Shown piece by piece: positions 17,621 to 30,894 of a stretch of 64,000 bases of DNA; position 1 is the stretch's first letter; each line of letters starts with the position of its first letter. The notes beneath the pieces were generated by a model. The model searched no databases. It was given only the letters and a program-made list of their open reading frames with translations, and had not been told where the DNA came from. Source of the DNA: Maylandia zebra (Eukaryota; Chordata; Actinopteri; Cichliformes; Cichlidae); assembly GCF_041146795.1 (NCBI RefSeq), contig NC_135174.1, positions 4,465,878 through 4,529,877 on the forward strand, given 5' to 3'. The translations under genes and the position numbers were made by a program.

Positions 17621-19402
17621 GTTCTACCTGTTGTGCATAATTTGACCCTAAGAAAGGAATCTCCCTATTGGATTTGGAAAGAGACTGCGGCAGTATCCTA
17701 TGAAGTTATATTGGTTTCTGATAGAGTTTTCATGCTCATCATTCTCAAGTTCTCTTTTTCATTTCTCACCAGAGCTCTTGCATGATATTACCACCACTAA
17801 TAAAAGCTTTGTGGGAAACATTTGTCTTAGTACTGTGATTCCACTCAAGTTTTGCTCCTATGACGTTACACGTGACGGTCAGATTTATTACTTTTTTTTT
17901 ATCCGCTGATGCAGAAAGTCTAATAAGCTCATCGCATTTTCATATATACTGGAATTTCCCTTTTTGGTGTCAGTATTCCACCCATGTTGGGGGGCACACA
18001 CCAGTGTACTCCTAGTATCCCAAGCCCTGATGAATGGGGAACTTTGCCTCAGGAAGTGCATCTGATATAAATTAAGCATGCAAATAATACAGAATGAGAT
18101 TTCCATTCATACCGGATTGGTTAAGGCCCAGTTTAACAACGAGTGCTTTTACTGCTGGTCAAAACTGTGCTGCTGTTGGCAGAAGACAAAAGATGGAAGG
18201 CATGCTAAGGGGCAGTGAGAGAGAAGGAAAGCAGTAGAGGTGAGAGGACGCATTTAAATGTAGAGACTATGACTGGTAAAGACAGAGTGCTGGCTAGTAT
18301 CATAGAGTGAAGGAAGACTGGACACATATATCCTGGTATGCATTGTCTTGGTGAAAAATTCAAGAAACACCTGGATGAGAGCACAAGTTGCTCTAAAACC
18401 TGTATGTACTTATATTATAGGGTACATATGGAGACAACAGAGACAAGACATAAGTTTGCAGGGAAAACATATAAAGACAGACAACCATTCAAACCTACAG
18501 CCAATTTAGAATTACCAAACAACCTAACCCATGTGTTTGGACTGGAGAAGGAAGTTGCTAACCACTACACCACGGACTATTTGTTTTTAAAAAAAATACT
18601 TAAATAAAATGCAGACAATAATGCATTCTTAAGCATGATACTATTCCAAACTGCAGATTTATAGACATATTTTCATTAAATGTGGTGCGTGAACAGACTG
18701 CTGATTCTACTGTTTGCTCAATCATTCGCTAGATTAATGAATTTTTTAACCAACCAATCAGCGAAAAATGCATTAACCTTTTTGTGCTTTTTTATATTAT
18801 TATTATTATATTATTTACATATTTTTTATTTATAGACTATAGAACATTTAAAAAACAGAAGCTAACTCAAAGTGCTTTAGAGACAGACACATTTAAATTA
18901 TAAGTCTCCAAAAAACAAAGAAAATAAAAGCAGAGGGGTGAGTTTTGTTCTGTTAATTACTGTAGAAAGAAAAATCATAGTGATTTAGTGATCATTAAAA
19001 GAAGAAAAAAAATGCAAATTGATTATTATTCTTTTCATAACTGCTCTATCCTATATAAGTGGCCTTTATAGTAACGGCAATACTTGCCCTGTATTTGCTT
19101 GGTATCAGACTAATACCCGATTTTGAAGTATCGCACGGCACTAGCTGTTACATGTTGACGGGGCTGGATTATATGACGAGTGTGCTCGGAACCATCGATT
19201 TGAGCCACCCGGAACAAAAACGTCGTCGGACCAAGCTTTTTTCTTTCCCCCCATTTTTAAGTCGCGTTGGTTTTAGTCATTGTCATGAATAACAAGTGAC
19301 GTTTTTAACGTGTCTGACGAAGAAAGGAGAAGTAGTAGAAAAGAAAGGACACCCCCCTATATTTATAGCTAATTTCTGATTGTGTGCGATCGAGTGCAGT
19401 GG
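17621..19402. other. Intergenic region and 5' flank of the first TIN2-like zinc-finger gene
   Basis: No coding exon seen. About 18480-18590 holds a degenerate fish interspersed repeat (ACAGCCAATTTAGAATTACC, GTGTTTGGACTGGAGAAGG); the same family occurs at 19.9-20.2 kb and 59.4 kb. About 18790-18830 is TTA/TAT-rich. The last 350 bases are richer in CG (around 19120-19240) and probably include the promoter of the downstream gene. Confidence 0.5.
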
Positions 19403-22400
19403 ATGAACAGGATGGAAAATGATATTTCAGAAGGGAAATCTACTAACTCTTCAGGTAAGTTTTCCTAGCATCACTGTAAAGAGTTGGTTTTTAGTCAGAC
19501 AGTCTGAATAACAAGCTGCTTATGTGGCATTTTAACGGAGGAGATATTTCACAAACGCTGATGAGTAGTAATAAAACATTGGGGGTTTAGTGTCGAATAA
19601 AAATAGCACAGTTATGAGTAACACTGCCTGCATTTTCTTGAATAGGCACTTTATGCAAATACGTGCAACATCTAACATAGGCACTGTCTACAAATGAATT
19701 TGGTATTAGTTGTAGTACCGAATTCAATTAAAGTGAACGCTTTCATTTAAAGTGGTCTCTGCTTCCGTTCTTGATGCCAGGGATTCCATAACATGTTGGA
19801 GATGTTTGTCGTGGGTTCTTTTGACTTAATCTAAATGCACTGTGGTGGAAATTTTGCAACAAACTTATAAACGGTTACAATGGACCATGTACCAGCTTTC
19901 ATAGGAAGAGAGGCAGTCTACACCTTGGGCAGGTTTCCAATCTATTGCAGGGCTAACACAGAGAGATGGACAAGCAATCACGCTCAAATTCACACCTATG
20001 GCCAGTTTACTGTAGAATCACCAGTTAACCTAACTTGGATGCCTTTGGACTGTGGGAGGAAGCAGACGTATCAGGAGAGAGCCAACACAACCATGGGGAG
20101 AACATAGAAAGGCCCCAACTGGCTGGTTGATTTGAACCCACGACCTTCTTGCTGTGAGGCTGCGATGCTACCATCTGTCATGAGCATTATAAATACTTGC
20201 ATTCTTAAATGTGACACTCTGACCAAAACTCATTTGATCATAAAGTAATAGTAGACTACAGTATGTTGTATTTTTCAATTGTGAGTAGATTTCAAACAGA
20301 TGTATAGATTTGATTTAATGTTGTATGGTAAATGATAAATGGCCTGTATTTGTATAGCGCTTTACTAGTCCCTAAGGACCCCAAAGCGCTTTACACATCC
20401 AGTCATCCACCCACTCACACACTCATTCACACACAGGTGATGGCAAGCTACAATGTAGCCACAGCCACCCTGGGGTGCACTGACAGAGGCGAGGTATGTC
20501 AACAGTTCATTACTGGCCAGCCTACTGAGTACTACAGATGTCTGTGTATTGTGCAGGCAACGGGTAGAACATGCCTCAACTGACCAGTGGATTCCTTCTT
20601 GCTATTAGGCGATGGGGCTAAACACCACCATATATATATGAGTTTATTAAATATGTATATGCGACTGCTTCGCTATGAAAGGATCAAGGAACACAAAGCA
20701 AAAGAGCAAAACAATATTTTGGCCCTGCAGTTTAGTAAATCCCATGTTCATGAAACTCATTGTCAGAAAATTTGCACAATAAACCAGGAACTAGTTTATG
20801 GGCCAAATGACATATTTTAGTTTAGTAGTAGTAGTAATAATAATAATAATAACAACAATATTAGTCAAAACAGTCAGTTTTAATGAGTTATTCATTTACA
20901 AAACAGACGATGAGCAGCATTTGGAGCAAGGTCACCACTAAACAATATACAAACAATTGGACAGCTGTGTTAAGCCAAGTATTTGTGTCTGGGTTTAAGT
21001 TATGGTTCATTTTATGGATATTGATAATAAAACATTTATCCCCGATGTTAAAATGACCCACTTCTGTTCACATTCAGGTGCAACACTCTCCCTCACTGCC
21101 CTGCGCCTCCTGGTCCCACCACTTCGGTTGGTCTCCGCAGCCGTCTGGCAGACCATCCAGCAAAAAGTTATAGCTGATTACGGGATGCTTGAGGAGTTTG
21201 TGTCTATGGTTACAGACATTCTTCCAGAGCTGCTCACCAGCCGCCAGCGGACTGAACTCAGCCTGGGCCTCAGAGCACGGGTGAGTTTATCAGCATCTGC
21301 AAATTAAGTCATTGTAGATTTGATGGATTTGTACTTTTTTGCCTTCATCATAATTGTCTTTTACGTCGATAAGAGCTTTGCACGCCTTTTGTTCTCTTAT
21401 TCTTTGGCAACCAGCTTCACGAGGACTGGAGCATTTCCAACATCCAACAGTTGGCTGCTTTTCCATCCTTCTGTGCTCTGACACAGAATGTCAGTTGGTT
21501 CTAGGTCATTTGATTGGGTGGCCATCACCACTCCTCCTACATCCTTCCTTTTGGGAACCACACACTAAGATACCATCTGTTCACCTTCTCTGTGTCTCAG
21601 AAGACATTGTATCCACAGTCAACATTGTCACACTTGGATTATGCAGTCCAAAATCCAGATTTCCACTAATCCACTAGTCCAATTAGATCCAATTTTTTCA
21701 GGCATTCTGCCGCAAACACAGCCATGTTTCTACTTCTCAAACCTTTAATCTTTAAGTAGATAACTCTAATATGGTTGTAGAATTAATCTACTTCCTAGCT
21801 TCCTGTAATTAAATGATCAAAAAGCATAAGAAAATCTAGCACTCCCTAAATCACCACCTGAAGATGTGTCTGCATATACCAGTCACAAAGCGCCACGCAT
21901 TGTGAAGTTTCCTGAATACACTTGACTAAGGGCATTTAGATCAAGTGATGTTACCCAAGAACCATTACAATAAGTGTAGAGTGCAGAGCAGTGTCTGGAT
22001 CTCAAAGAATTCACCCATTGCAGTATGGTGAATACAGAGGCCAAGAAAAACAGTGGTTGACAATGTGAATCGTTCAACATCAACGTGAATGTCCATAAAA
22101 TCGTGCCTGTACAGAGTGCCGGCGTATCCATCAAGCTCACAAAACACGCAGTGAAATCACCAACACGGTAGCATTCCATTTGGTAAAAGACAATGGGCTG
22201 ATATTTATATAGCACTTGTGCAGATAACAAACAAAGTCTTAAATTCGTGCACACACGTATGCTTCAGTGTAGGCATCAGAGGCAACTTGGCTTCATGCTT
22301 TGGTGATGCAAAGATTTACACATTAGCGGGAAAGTCCCCTCAATCTGAATGTGAAAGTAGCGTCTACGTGACAGTGCTGTAGAACAGTTTTGTCTACAGT

Positions 22401-25400
22401 CAATGAATAGTTGTGATTAATAACTGTGATGATCTTAACATTGAGAATATTAATAATTAATTAGTTGTGCCGTTCAGCAATTAAGCCACTAAGGTGAAAT
22501 ACTATACCAAGCATGACTAGAAACTTCCACACAAAACCAAAACAAAGTTTGGCTGATCCCCTCTGGACTTATTTCAGTGTTGGTGCTTTTTTTACATTTC
22601 CACGTGGAAGTCTCATTTCTGCTCTGGATCTTCCCTGATCTGTCTAACCCGTTTTCTTTTATGGAAAATGGTTGAAAAGACAAAAGTGAGTGGGACAGGT
22701 TGTGCTACCTGTTTGTATTGCTGATAAAAGCCGTGCATGCTGGCAAACAATGCAGGTTACTGTTGAATAATCCTTTCTCAGGTCTCTCAGGACCTTACAG
22801 TCTCATTTATGATGATTTAGGTTGCCCAACACCTTGAAAATTGAAATAGTGATCGTTCATGTCACTCTATTAAACATCAGTTTCTTTGCGCTCTCAGCTG
22901 ATCCTGGAGTTATACCAGCGTGAAGCTCCTGCTGACTTTGAGATCATCCAGCCACACTTGGACAGGATGCAAGTGCTCATCAATGCATGGCTAGTGGAGG
23001 TGATTTCATTGGTTTTTGTTTTCTGTTATCGTGACAGTATAATTTAGATTCCCAAAACAGCTTATTATCATTATTAATTGTTATTATTATGAATTATGCA
23101 GGCTGGTGGTACTAATGTAGAACTGCCACAATCAAACTTTGTGGATCTTGTAAAGAACTTGCAGAATGATGCTGAAGAAAGAGAGCACTTCTTTCAGGTC
23201 TGTATTTGTTTTTTCACTGCTTTTTTGCATCCTAGATAATAATACCATAAAAGTGTTATTATTTTATTATCAAAGCTGGAGTACTTTCATTTTCAAGTAG
23301 TAGTAGTGGTAAAGTAGTCTAGTATGTGTAAAGGTGTATTTTTGAGTTTACTAAAAGCGCCAGGTGCAGTGATATTTCTGTATGTTTTGGACGTTCATGG
23401 TGTGCTTTCTTGTTTGTGCTTCTCAGAATGTTTTCCCTGTAGAGTTTGGTCCTGCATATGATGAAACACTTCACACTTTGATGTGCCTGTTTTTATCCAG
23501 ATTTGAAAAGATTCTTCATCTTCAGTCATTCCAGCAGGTACACAAAAGTGCTACTCAACATTACCCAATTATATTTTAAGCTAGATTAACAAATGTTAAC
23601 GCCGCTCTTTCTTTTTCATTTTCAAAAGGTTGCCTCCATGTTTGGTGAAGCTTCTTCTGCTCTCAAGGACTGCATGCAGTTGGTGTCTCAGTGTGAAGAG
23701 CTCAAAACTCTGCTGCAGTATCAAAAACACCTTAGCCAACTAGATCATATAGGTAAGTAGTTACAGATTTTCTACTCTTAGCTCCGTATCCCTGATTTAG
23801 CCATCTCAGGCACATGGCTCTGGCTGTGAGCGCTAAAGGCCCCGCCCACTTGCAGTTTGCAAGGACAGCTAATCGGAGGAAAGTTACCCTAAAGGTCTGT
23901 TGAGTAGCTAAAACAACTTGTTTCAGATAGCAGATTCACTGCGAGGCTGAAACAAAGGACCAGTATAAGACAAATAAGGATTATTTTGAACTGTGAACCA
24001 TGCAAAGCTACTCTAGTAGAGTCTGACGTTAAAAATGTGGAGCTGATTTTTAATCGGTCCACTTTAATGATGTGTATTTGGCTTGTGGGATTGCTGCTTT
24101 GTGGTCAAAAAAATAAATCCAATGTTCTCAGATTAGTATGACGTGTGCAATAATGTAATAATGAATGGCACTTGGGTGTTGAGCTCTGTTCTTGTTCACT
24201 GTTATATGACACCTTTTTTTGTCTTTTCAGATAGTTCTCTGGACGGTGAGTGGATCATTTCAGCTCTAAACCTTCCCTGTGTAGAAAAAACAGAAACGCT
24301 TAAAACACAAGCAAAGGGCAGCATTTTGGATGAATTGTTATTTTCATCAGATTTGGAAAAGGAATCACTGGCTCCAGAACAGCAGACGTGTGAGACCAAT
24401 GATGGTAAAAGTGATTGGACTCCTGAGCACAATGGAACACAGTTGCCTTTAGGAGATTCAACAAAACATGCCGAAAATGTAAATCTTCAAAGTCAGACAG
24501 ATGGTTCTTGTTGCCTAATCAAAGAGTGCCACGTTCGTCTAAGAAGACTTGACCTGCCACTGTCTTTACAGTCTCGACCTGTGAGATCAAACAGAGGCCT
24601 AAGAATGAAAAAGATTCTCCAAGAGGTGAAAGGGCAACTTTGTGGAGAGGCCCTACCTGCTGACAAATCTATTTCCACGAAAGCAAAACAGTTCGAGAGG
24701 GTTTCTCAAATGCTGTCAGACAATGAGGATTCAGGCAAAGACTCCTCATACATGGCTCCCATCAGTACTTGCAGTGAAGATGACTCCTGGTCTTACTACT
24801 CGGATAAGGACTCTAGTCATAACACTGTTAGTAGAAGTCCCAGTGTAACTGATTCATGGTCTCACTACTCAGACGATGAGTCTTCAATTGTGAGTCCTGT
24901 TAACAGTTTCCCTGAAAGTGGTTCAGTTTGTAGCAGCTCAGATGAGGACCCTTCGTTCCTGGGTCCTAAAGATGTGTCAGATTCTAGCAGAAATCGGGGC
25001 ACTGCTGGCATAAAGCATAGCTCTACCAAACACACTCGTTTAATCCAGTGCTTTATCTGCAAAGAGCATGTCAACACAAACCTGAGAACTCACATGAAAA
25101 CCCACTTTCCCACCAATGACTACGCGTGCCCTCGATGCGATAGCAGGTTTAAACTCCTATCCTCTCTGAAGAAGCACTTGAATAAGACTTGTTATGAATA
25201 TGCTCAGCAGCATGTAGATCCAGGGAATCCAGATGAAGTCAAGAATCTTTACAAATGTGACATATGCCAAGAGGCGTTCAAGTACAAAGTTGCTCTGCAA
25301 AAGCATACGCTGACCCACAACGAGCTCTACTGCAACGTATGCAGAAAGGTCCTTCGAGATGCTGCAACGCTGGCAAGGCACAAAGTTTCACACACTCCAT

Positions 25401-26188
25401 TTCAGTGCAACCGCTGCGACAAGTCTTTCAGTCTTTTCAAGCCCTTACTCAAACATTACGAAAACATCCATAAAGTCAGCAGACCATTCAAATGCAGCCA
25501 TTGCCCCAAAACTCTCCCCAGGCTGCGATTTTTAATCATACATGAATGGCACCACACAGGCCACCTGCCGTTCCGGTGTTCTCATTGCAGCCTGAGATTC
25601 AAATGTGATTCTGAGCTCATGTACCACGAGAGGGTCCACACCAGAGAGAAACCCTATCTGTGTGCAGAGTGCGGCAAGACGTTCGCCCAAAAGTCCAACA
25701 TGTTGCGCCACCTGCACTTCATCCACAGCGAGTCTCGAAATGAGAAGAAGCACTCTTGCTCTCAGTGCGAGAAGTCCTTTAAAGAGAAAGGAGCGCTGAA
25801 AAAGCACCAGAGGAGCAAACACTTACACGAGTTGTTCCGTAATCCATGTCCGACCTGCGGGAAGATGCTTTCGGCATCAACGATGAAAAGGCATAAATTA
25901 ATCCACACTGGAGAAAGACCTTTCAAATGCACTGTGCCTGAATGCGAAAAGTACTACAGATCAACCTCGGAGGTTAAGAAACACATTCTCATGCACCATA
26001 CCACAGAAAGGCCGTATAAATGTGACATCTGTGGAAAGGGGTTTGTAAAAATGTGGTATCTCAATGTACATGCTCGAATACATTCGGGAGAAAAACCATT
26101 TGTTTGCCATATCTGCGGCAAGGCCTTCCTAAAGGCCTACAGCATGTTCAGGCACAAAAGACTTCTACATACATTTGTTACACATTAA
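19403..26188 (+). CDS. TIN2-like N-terminal domain fused to 13 C2H2 zinc fingers (copy A)
   Basis: Exons: 19403-19454, 21078-21280, 22898-22999, 23102-23197, 23427-23537, 23629-23752, 24231-26188; 881 aa. Phases run 1,0,0,0,0,1, the same as in the downstream copy. Residues ~18-230 (exons 2-6) match the N-terminal TRFH-like domain of TINF2: ALRLLVPPLRLVSAAVWQ, LEEFV, SLGLRARLILEL, then LMCLFLSRFEKIL, which parallels LLFEYLCQLEKAL of human TIN2. An acidic, serine-rich linker follows, with a basic motif RSNRGLRMKK at 348-357. From residue ~503 to the end are about 13 C2H2 fingers, the first two degenerate and one with a C-x4-C spacing. The likely role is a nuclear sequence-specific DNA-binding factor using the TIN2-like domain for protein contacts; this is inferred. 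Exon 1 is supported by phase and by the copy-B counterpart. An in-frame ATG at 19412 is an alternative start. Confidence 0.88.
19875..20180. repeat. Interspersed fish repeat in intron 1 of copy A
   Basis: Holds ATCTATTGCAGGGCTAACAC, AATTCACACCTATGG, TGCCTTTGGACTGTGGGAGG and AACCCACGACCTTCTTGCTG, a family very common in fish genomes. The same family recurs at about 18480-18590 and 59345-59410. Class not determined. Confidence 0.6.
20328..20485. repeat. Second interspersed fish repeat in intron 1 of copy A
   Basis: TGTATTTGTATAGCGCTTTA followed by AAAGCGCTTTACACATCCAG and TCACACACTCATTCACACAC, a high-copy fish retroposon segment. No coding frame. The remaining intron 1 sequence up to 21077 and intron 2 (21281-22897) show no feature I can name. 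Confidence 0.6.
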
Positions 26189-27245
26189 CTACGTGACACA
26201 GGAATGCTTGATTGGTTAAGGAAAGTAGCTTCTTGGTGTGAATGCGCATTGAATCTGAATTCTGTCTAATGGGCAGCAAGGAGCAGATGTTGCAAAAGCT
26301 GGCAAAATAATTCCCTATTTACTATTTAAAGTATGTATGTTTTCATTTGAACCACTTGTCTACCAAGAGTGAGCGATGACAGAGGTCACTGCCACAGGAA
26401 ACCAACCAACTGGACAAAAAAAAGAGAGAGAGAGAAAGAATCAAAACATGTCCAGCTAACTTTGTAACCACTTTGAGAACCCTCCAAATGCTTGTTCAGG
26501 GGTAAAGTTAGCAGTACGTTTTAGGTTATTGTTAGGCACTTAGATGCTTAAACCTCAGGTAAAAAGTGTGTGAATACACTGATGCCAGTGAATTACCTCA
26601 CAAAGATACCTAGACAAATGTCTGCTTTGTGCTACACAGAAAGAGGAGCACACAGATTCAAATAGTCTACGATGAAACTGAAAAAGTAGTGGTTCCAGCA
26701 TGTAAAATACTTACAGTCCCACAGTTAAATGTACTATCTCTGTGTGGGGCACAGGCTGCGGTGACTGTTGTCTAAGTCAGCAGCTGACAGTACAATGAAA
26801 AAAACAAACAAACACTGTAAACACAATAAAAATGCAGGACACATACTGGAGGTGAACGAGTTCAGCTCGGTGTATAAAGATCTTTGTCTTCTCCCAACTT
26901 CAATTCATATGAAGAATTACCATATTTGTTTCATGTGTACTTTGTATTTAGCAGTGTAATTTTTTTAACTATTTAGTTTGTTTGATTTTACATCATATGT
27001 TTTGTTCTTTTTCATGTTGTGTATAATGTGTTTTAGGCACGAAGCAGAAAAGTGAGCAGCATTCAGCTTCTTCTGTGGATCATTTTCATCTGTTTTTTTT
27101 TATCAAAAAATTAAAATGGTGAAGCTTTCACTTAAAATAGTGATCTTTCATTTTGTGGGGCTTTGCTCATGTTTTTGGGTTTTTTTGTATTTGAAAATTG
27201 GTAAACCCCAAGATTACAATAAACTACTTAAATGTACATGCGAAA
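26189..27245 (+). other. 3' UTR of copy A zinc-finger gene
   Basis: Non-coding sequence after the stop codon. AATAAA at 27218-27223 is the best polyadenylation signal. An earlier AATAAA lies near 26826. No other feature seen. Confidence 0.55.
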
Positions 27246-27479
27246 ATGATTGCATGATTTTTTATTAAGAGGAAGAAACTCTTTAGTGTAGAAATAAAAG
27301 AAGGAAGGAAAGACAACGGTACAAAGTGTTATAGTGAAGAGCAAGTTGATAATAATGTGCTTGCCTCTTCTTCTTTCAGCTAATATTAGGATCAGGGCAG
27401 GCTTGGGTCATTTTTCTTTCTTTCTATTTTCTAAACTCTTAACACGATGTTTAGACAGTGTGTATATTGAGGACTTAAT

Positions 27480-27990
27480 CAGATAGACCTGTACCTCAGG
27501 GAGAAGGTACAGGTCTATACAGGCCAGAACATCCAGACTGGCCAACAGCCTGTATCCACAGGCTGTGAGGCTCCTGAACTCTCTGCCCCCCTCTCACGGA
27601 TAATAACCATATCCAACTTCTTAATAGCAATGAACTAGTCTGCATTGGTGCATCATATCTTTATTCTCTTCCCCCTCCTGCCCCCCCCCCCCCCCCCCCC
27701 CCCTCTTTCTTAAATAGATAACTATCATATCTGATATCATATCTCACAGTACAATAATATTGAATGGGTTGCATTGTTGTATTTTGTCATGTTTCTCAGG
27801 TCTTTGTCTGAATTTCTACGAACATTATTGCTAAGGATTGTCTTATTGCATTGGAGTCACACTGGGTTAAATATGTACACTTGGGTTTTAAGGGGTATTT
27901 ATTATTTTCTTCTTTTTTTGGGGTTGTATGGAAGCCCCAAACGCAATTTCATTGTTCTTGACAATGACAATAAATAAATAAATACTAAAT
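27480..27990 (+). mobile_element. 3' fragment of a Rex1/L2-like LINE
   Basis: Read in the plus direction the left part resembles the end of a LINE ORF2: LANSLYPQAVRLLNSLPP. A 3' UTR follows with a run of about 22 C (27681-27702) and the tail GACAATGACAATAAATAAAT. The element is 5'-truncated, as is usual for dead-on-arrival LINE copies. Confidence 0.7.
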
Positions 27991-28269
27991 AACTATAAAA
28001 AACTAAGTATCCCTTTCAATTAGCCTCATCTTTTTTTGAATCTTTTCATTGAGCCATCATTTTTCACTAATTTAGACATCCATAATGCATTTAATTTAGT
28101 ACACATAAAATAATGTGAATTCTATGCTTCTTCGGTAGGTAAAAAGGGAGGAAAGGCTAAGGTGTCAGACCATATGGAGTAATCCAAATTTGAAACCTTT
28201 GGTCCAAACTGTCATTAATTTGTAAAAGTCAGGAGAGAGGTACAACAGTTAATGTCTAATGCCCTCTGT

Positions 28270-28560
28270 CCTGGTTAGGGGTGGCATTGCACCCAGTAGC
28301 GTTGGAGATCTTGATAAAATTGATGGAATTCTAAATGCAGAAAACTACTGTCAGATCACTGTCACAAATACACACACACACTACACATGGACACTCTGAG
28401 TCATGGATTTGCATTCCTAGACCCCTGATCCCATTATTGAAGATGTGGGATCACCTTTACAGAGAACAGAAGAAAACGCAGCTAGCATCCAAAGAAGAGC
28501 TTTGGAATGTTCTTCAAGAAGCCTGGAGAACCATTCCTGAAGACTACTAAAAGAAATTAG
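28270..28560 (+). mobile_element. Tc1-like transposase fragment upstream of copy B
   Basis: The left part translates as GIAPSSVGDLDKIDGILNAE, matching the Tc1 family segment after the second catalytic aspartate. The right part reads KMWDHLYREQ and EELWNVLQEAWRTIPEDY, close to the Tc1 C-terminus. The middle, with the DPKHT region, is missing, so the copy is internally deleted and inactive. It ends about 360 bp before the start codon of copy B. Confidence 0.75.
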
Positions 28561-28919
28561 TGGAAAGCTTGCTTAGTTCACGCTTTGTTAAGGAATTAAA
28601 CATGGCCATACCAAAGTTGCTCCTGCACCTATTTCGCAATTTTATTAGCCATACAGAAACAAAGGGGAGTGGAGATCGAAAGGCCAAAAGCACAGTAAAA
28701 TAAAATGTAAAAAAAAAAACGCGATGCGGAACGAATAACAGGACTATTTCCCGTTGTCGGACAGTTATTGTAGATGGAACGAAAGGCAACAGTTGACGCA
28801 CAAAGATCAGTTGTGTGACTTCGCTTTCTGGCTTCCAACCCATTTAAAACCGTTACTTTGACTTCGGTCACAGTATTACATGTTCTCTGACTGTAATGTA
28901 ACTGCAGACAGCTCGCAGC

Positions 28920-30813
28920 ATGGACGGAGGTGTCTCCGAGTTACCTGGTGAGTTTAAATGCTTGTATACAATTTTGTTTGGCTAGGCCGCAATCTAGCCC
29001 GCGCGCGGGAATAGCATTGCTAAAGCCGTAGCGGTCGTTATTATTATATTATTATTTTACTAAAGAGTTGTGTCTAAAAAAATACAAACTGCTTCTACTT
29101 TTTACTAGCCTGGAAACACGTTGCTGGACTTAATTCTTTAACTCAGCGTTTGTGAGTATTAGTTATCCATAGTGCTTAGATAATGCTAGGCTAGGCTAGG
29201 AAAAGTCATTGACAGCAATTCACTCGTTGAAGTGAATCCGCCTGTTTTGAGTAAATCTGATTCATGTATTTGCTTTGGGGGTTTTGGGTGGGAGGGGAAG
29301 GGGATATGCAAACATATTAGCAACGTATGCAAGCAGTTATACTGTTAAACATTCAAATTGATATGTAACAGTGGCTCAATAGTAGATTACGGAAATGAAA
29401 GTAGCAGGCACATCCGCTTTATCCGGAGCTCGGCATTTAAGCGTTTTGTTGTTGCTTTTGTTTTTGTTTTTGTTTGTGTTTTTCTGTGAAGAATAACTCC
29501 GCTTTAATGTTACGTGAGACCTTAGTTTTGTTATCGGTAATAATGGCCATTCGAGCCAAAATAAAACATTTTATTTTAATCCTGCTGGTAAGTTCGTGAT
29601 GGGATTTTTTTGTGTGAAAAACTTCACAAAATTTTGATTTGGTATACTATGCATGAATCTCCTTTCTCTTTTGGAACCAATATAAAGACGGTGACTAAAT
29701 AAAGGGAATTTAGTTTGTGGTCATCACTCCATTGACAACTTAAATGGGAAAGTCTGTGTTGTTGGCCTGTCTTCACTCTCACTGCGTATTGCCTTTCAAG
29801 CACTTTTTTTTAAAAATGCCTTTTTCCTTGCAGGCCCCTCTCTTCCCCTCTCTGCTCTGCGGCTCCTGGTCTCACCAATTCGGCTGGTTTCTGCAGCCAT
29901 CTGGCAGACTGTGGAGCAGAAGGTTGTGTCAGACTATGGGCTGCTTGAGGAGTTTGTGTTTATGGTCACAGAAATTGTTCCTCAGCTTCTCTCTACGAGG
30001 CAGCGCGCTGAACTCGTCTTGGGACTCAGAGCACGAGTGAGTTGGCAGAATCTAGGTGCTCCGCATGGCGCTCCAGCATGTTACTAATACATGTATTTTG
30101 TCACTTGTTTGTTTAGCAGCTTAACATACATTTTAATTACATACTCCTTGGGTGACAGTAGGTGGGTTAGTGTGTTGTTTGAAGCTGAAGACTCATCTGA
30201 TCAACAATTGTGGCTTTTAAACAGAAAAAAGCCTTTGATGTATGCAGTAGGGCTGAATGATAAATTGGGTTTTAATTTTAATTGCAGCAGTTACTATAAA
30301 CAATTCTTCTTCTTAGTTTGTTTAATCCAAACCTCAAAAGGCGGAACCCACTAAGTTGAGAAAGAATGATAGTTATCCTTTAGAGAGATTAATGGTTGCC
30401 TGCAGCTGCCTTTGTCGTTATCTTAAAGCTGTCACAGTCTTTGTTTTGACTCACTCACTGAGAGTATGGCTGTGTCCCAATTAAGAGACCGCACGCTTGA
30501 AGTACGTGCACTACGTACGGTGCGTACTGTAAGTACGAGAAGTGCGGAAGTGAGAGGCTTGTGAAATGGGACGGTCTAGCCTTCGTCGTGCTGTTCAGGT
30601 TGCCTAGCAACCATGATACTAACCGCAAGAAACGTTACATACAGCATTGTGTGACATAAATGAAGGAGAAACAATGTTTTGTTGGTCATTCATTTTTGTC
30701 ATGACATCACTTTGATTAGTTGAGTATCTGAGGCTGAGACCACGGGACTGTAAAACATGATTGTTTGGCTTCATTTCTGTACTGAACAGTAATTTCAAGA
30801 TTAGTTAGTAAAT

Positions 30814-30894
<81 letters not shown>

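Noticed and set aside
21883-22254. 123-aa minus-strand frame in intron 2 of copy A
   Set aside because: No recognised domain. It overlaps sequence with fish-repeat character (ATTTATATAGCACTTGTGC) and is probably chance or part of a repeat.
24530-24580. RLDLPLSL in copy A as a TRF1-binding motif
   Set aside because: The known TIN2 motif needs an aromatic residue at the first position (FxLxP). This segment lacks it and copy B has no counterpart.
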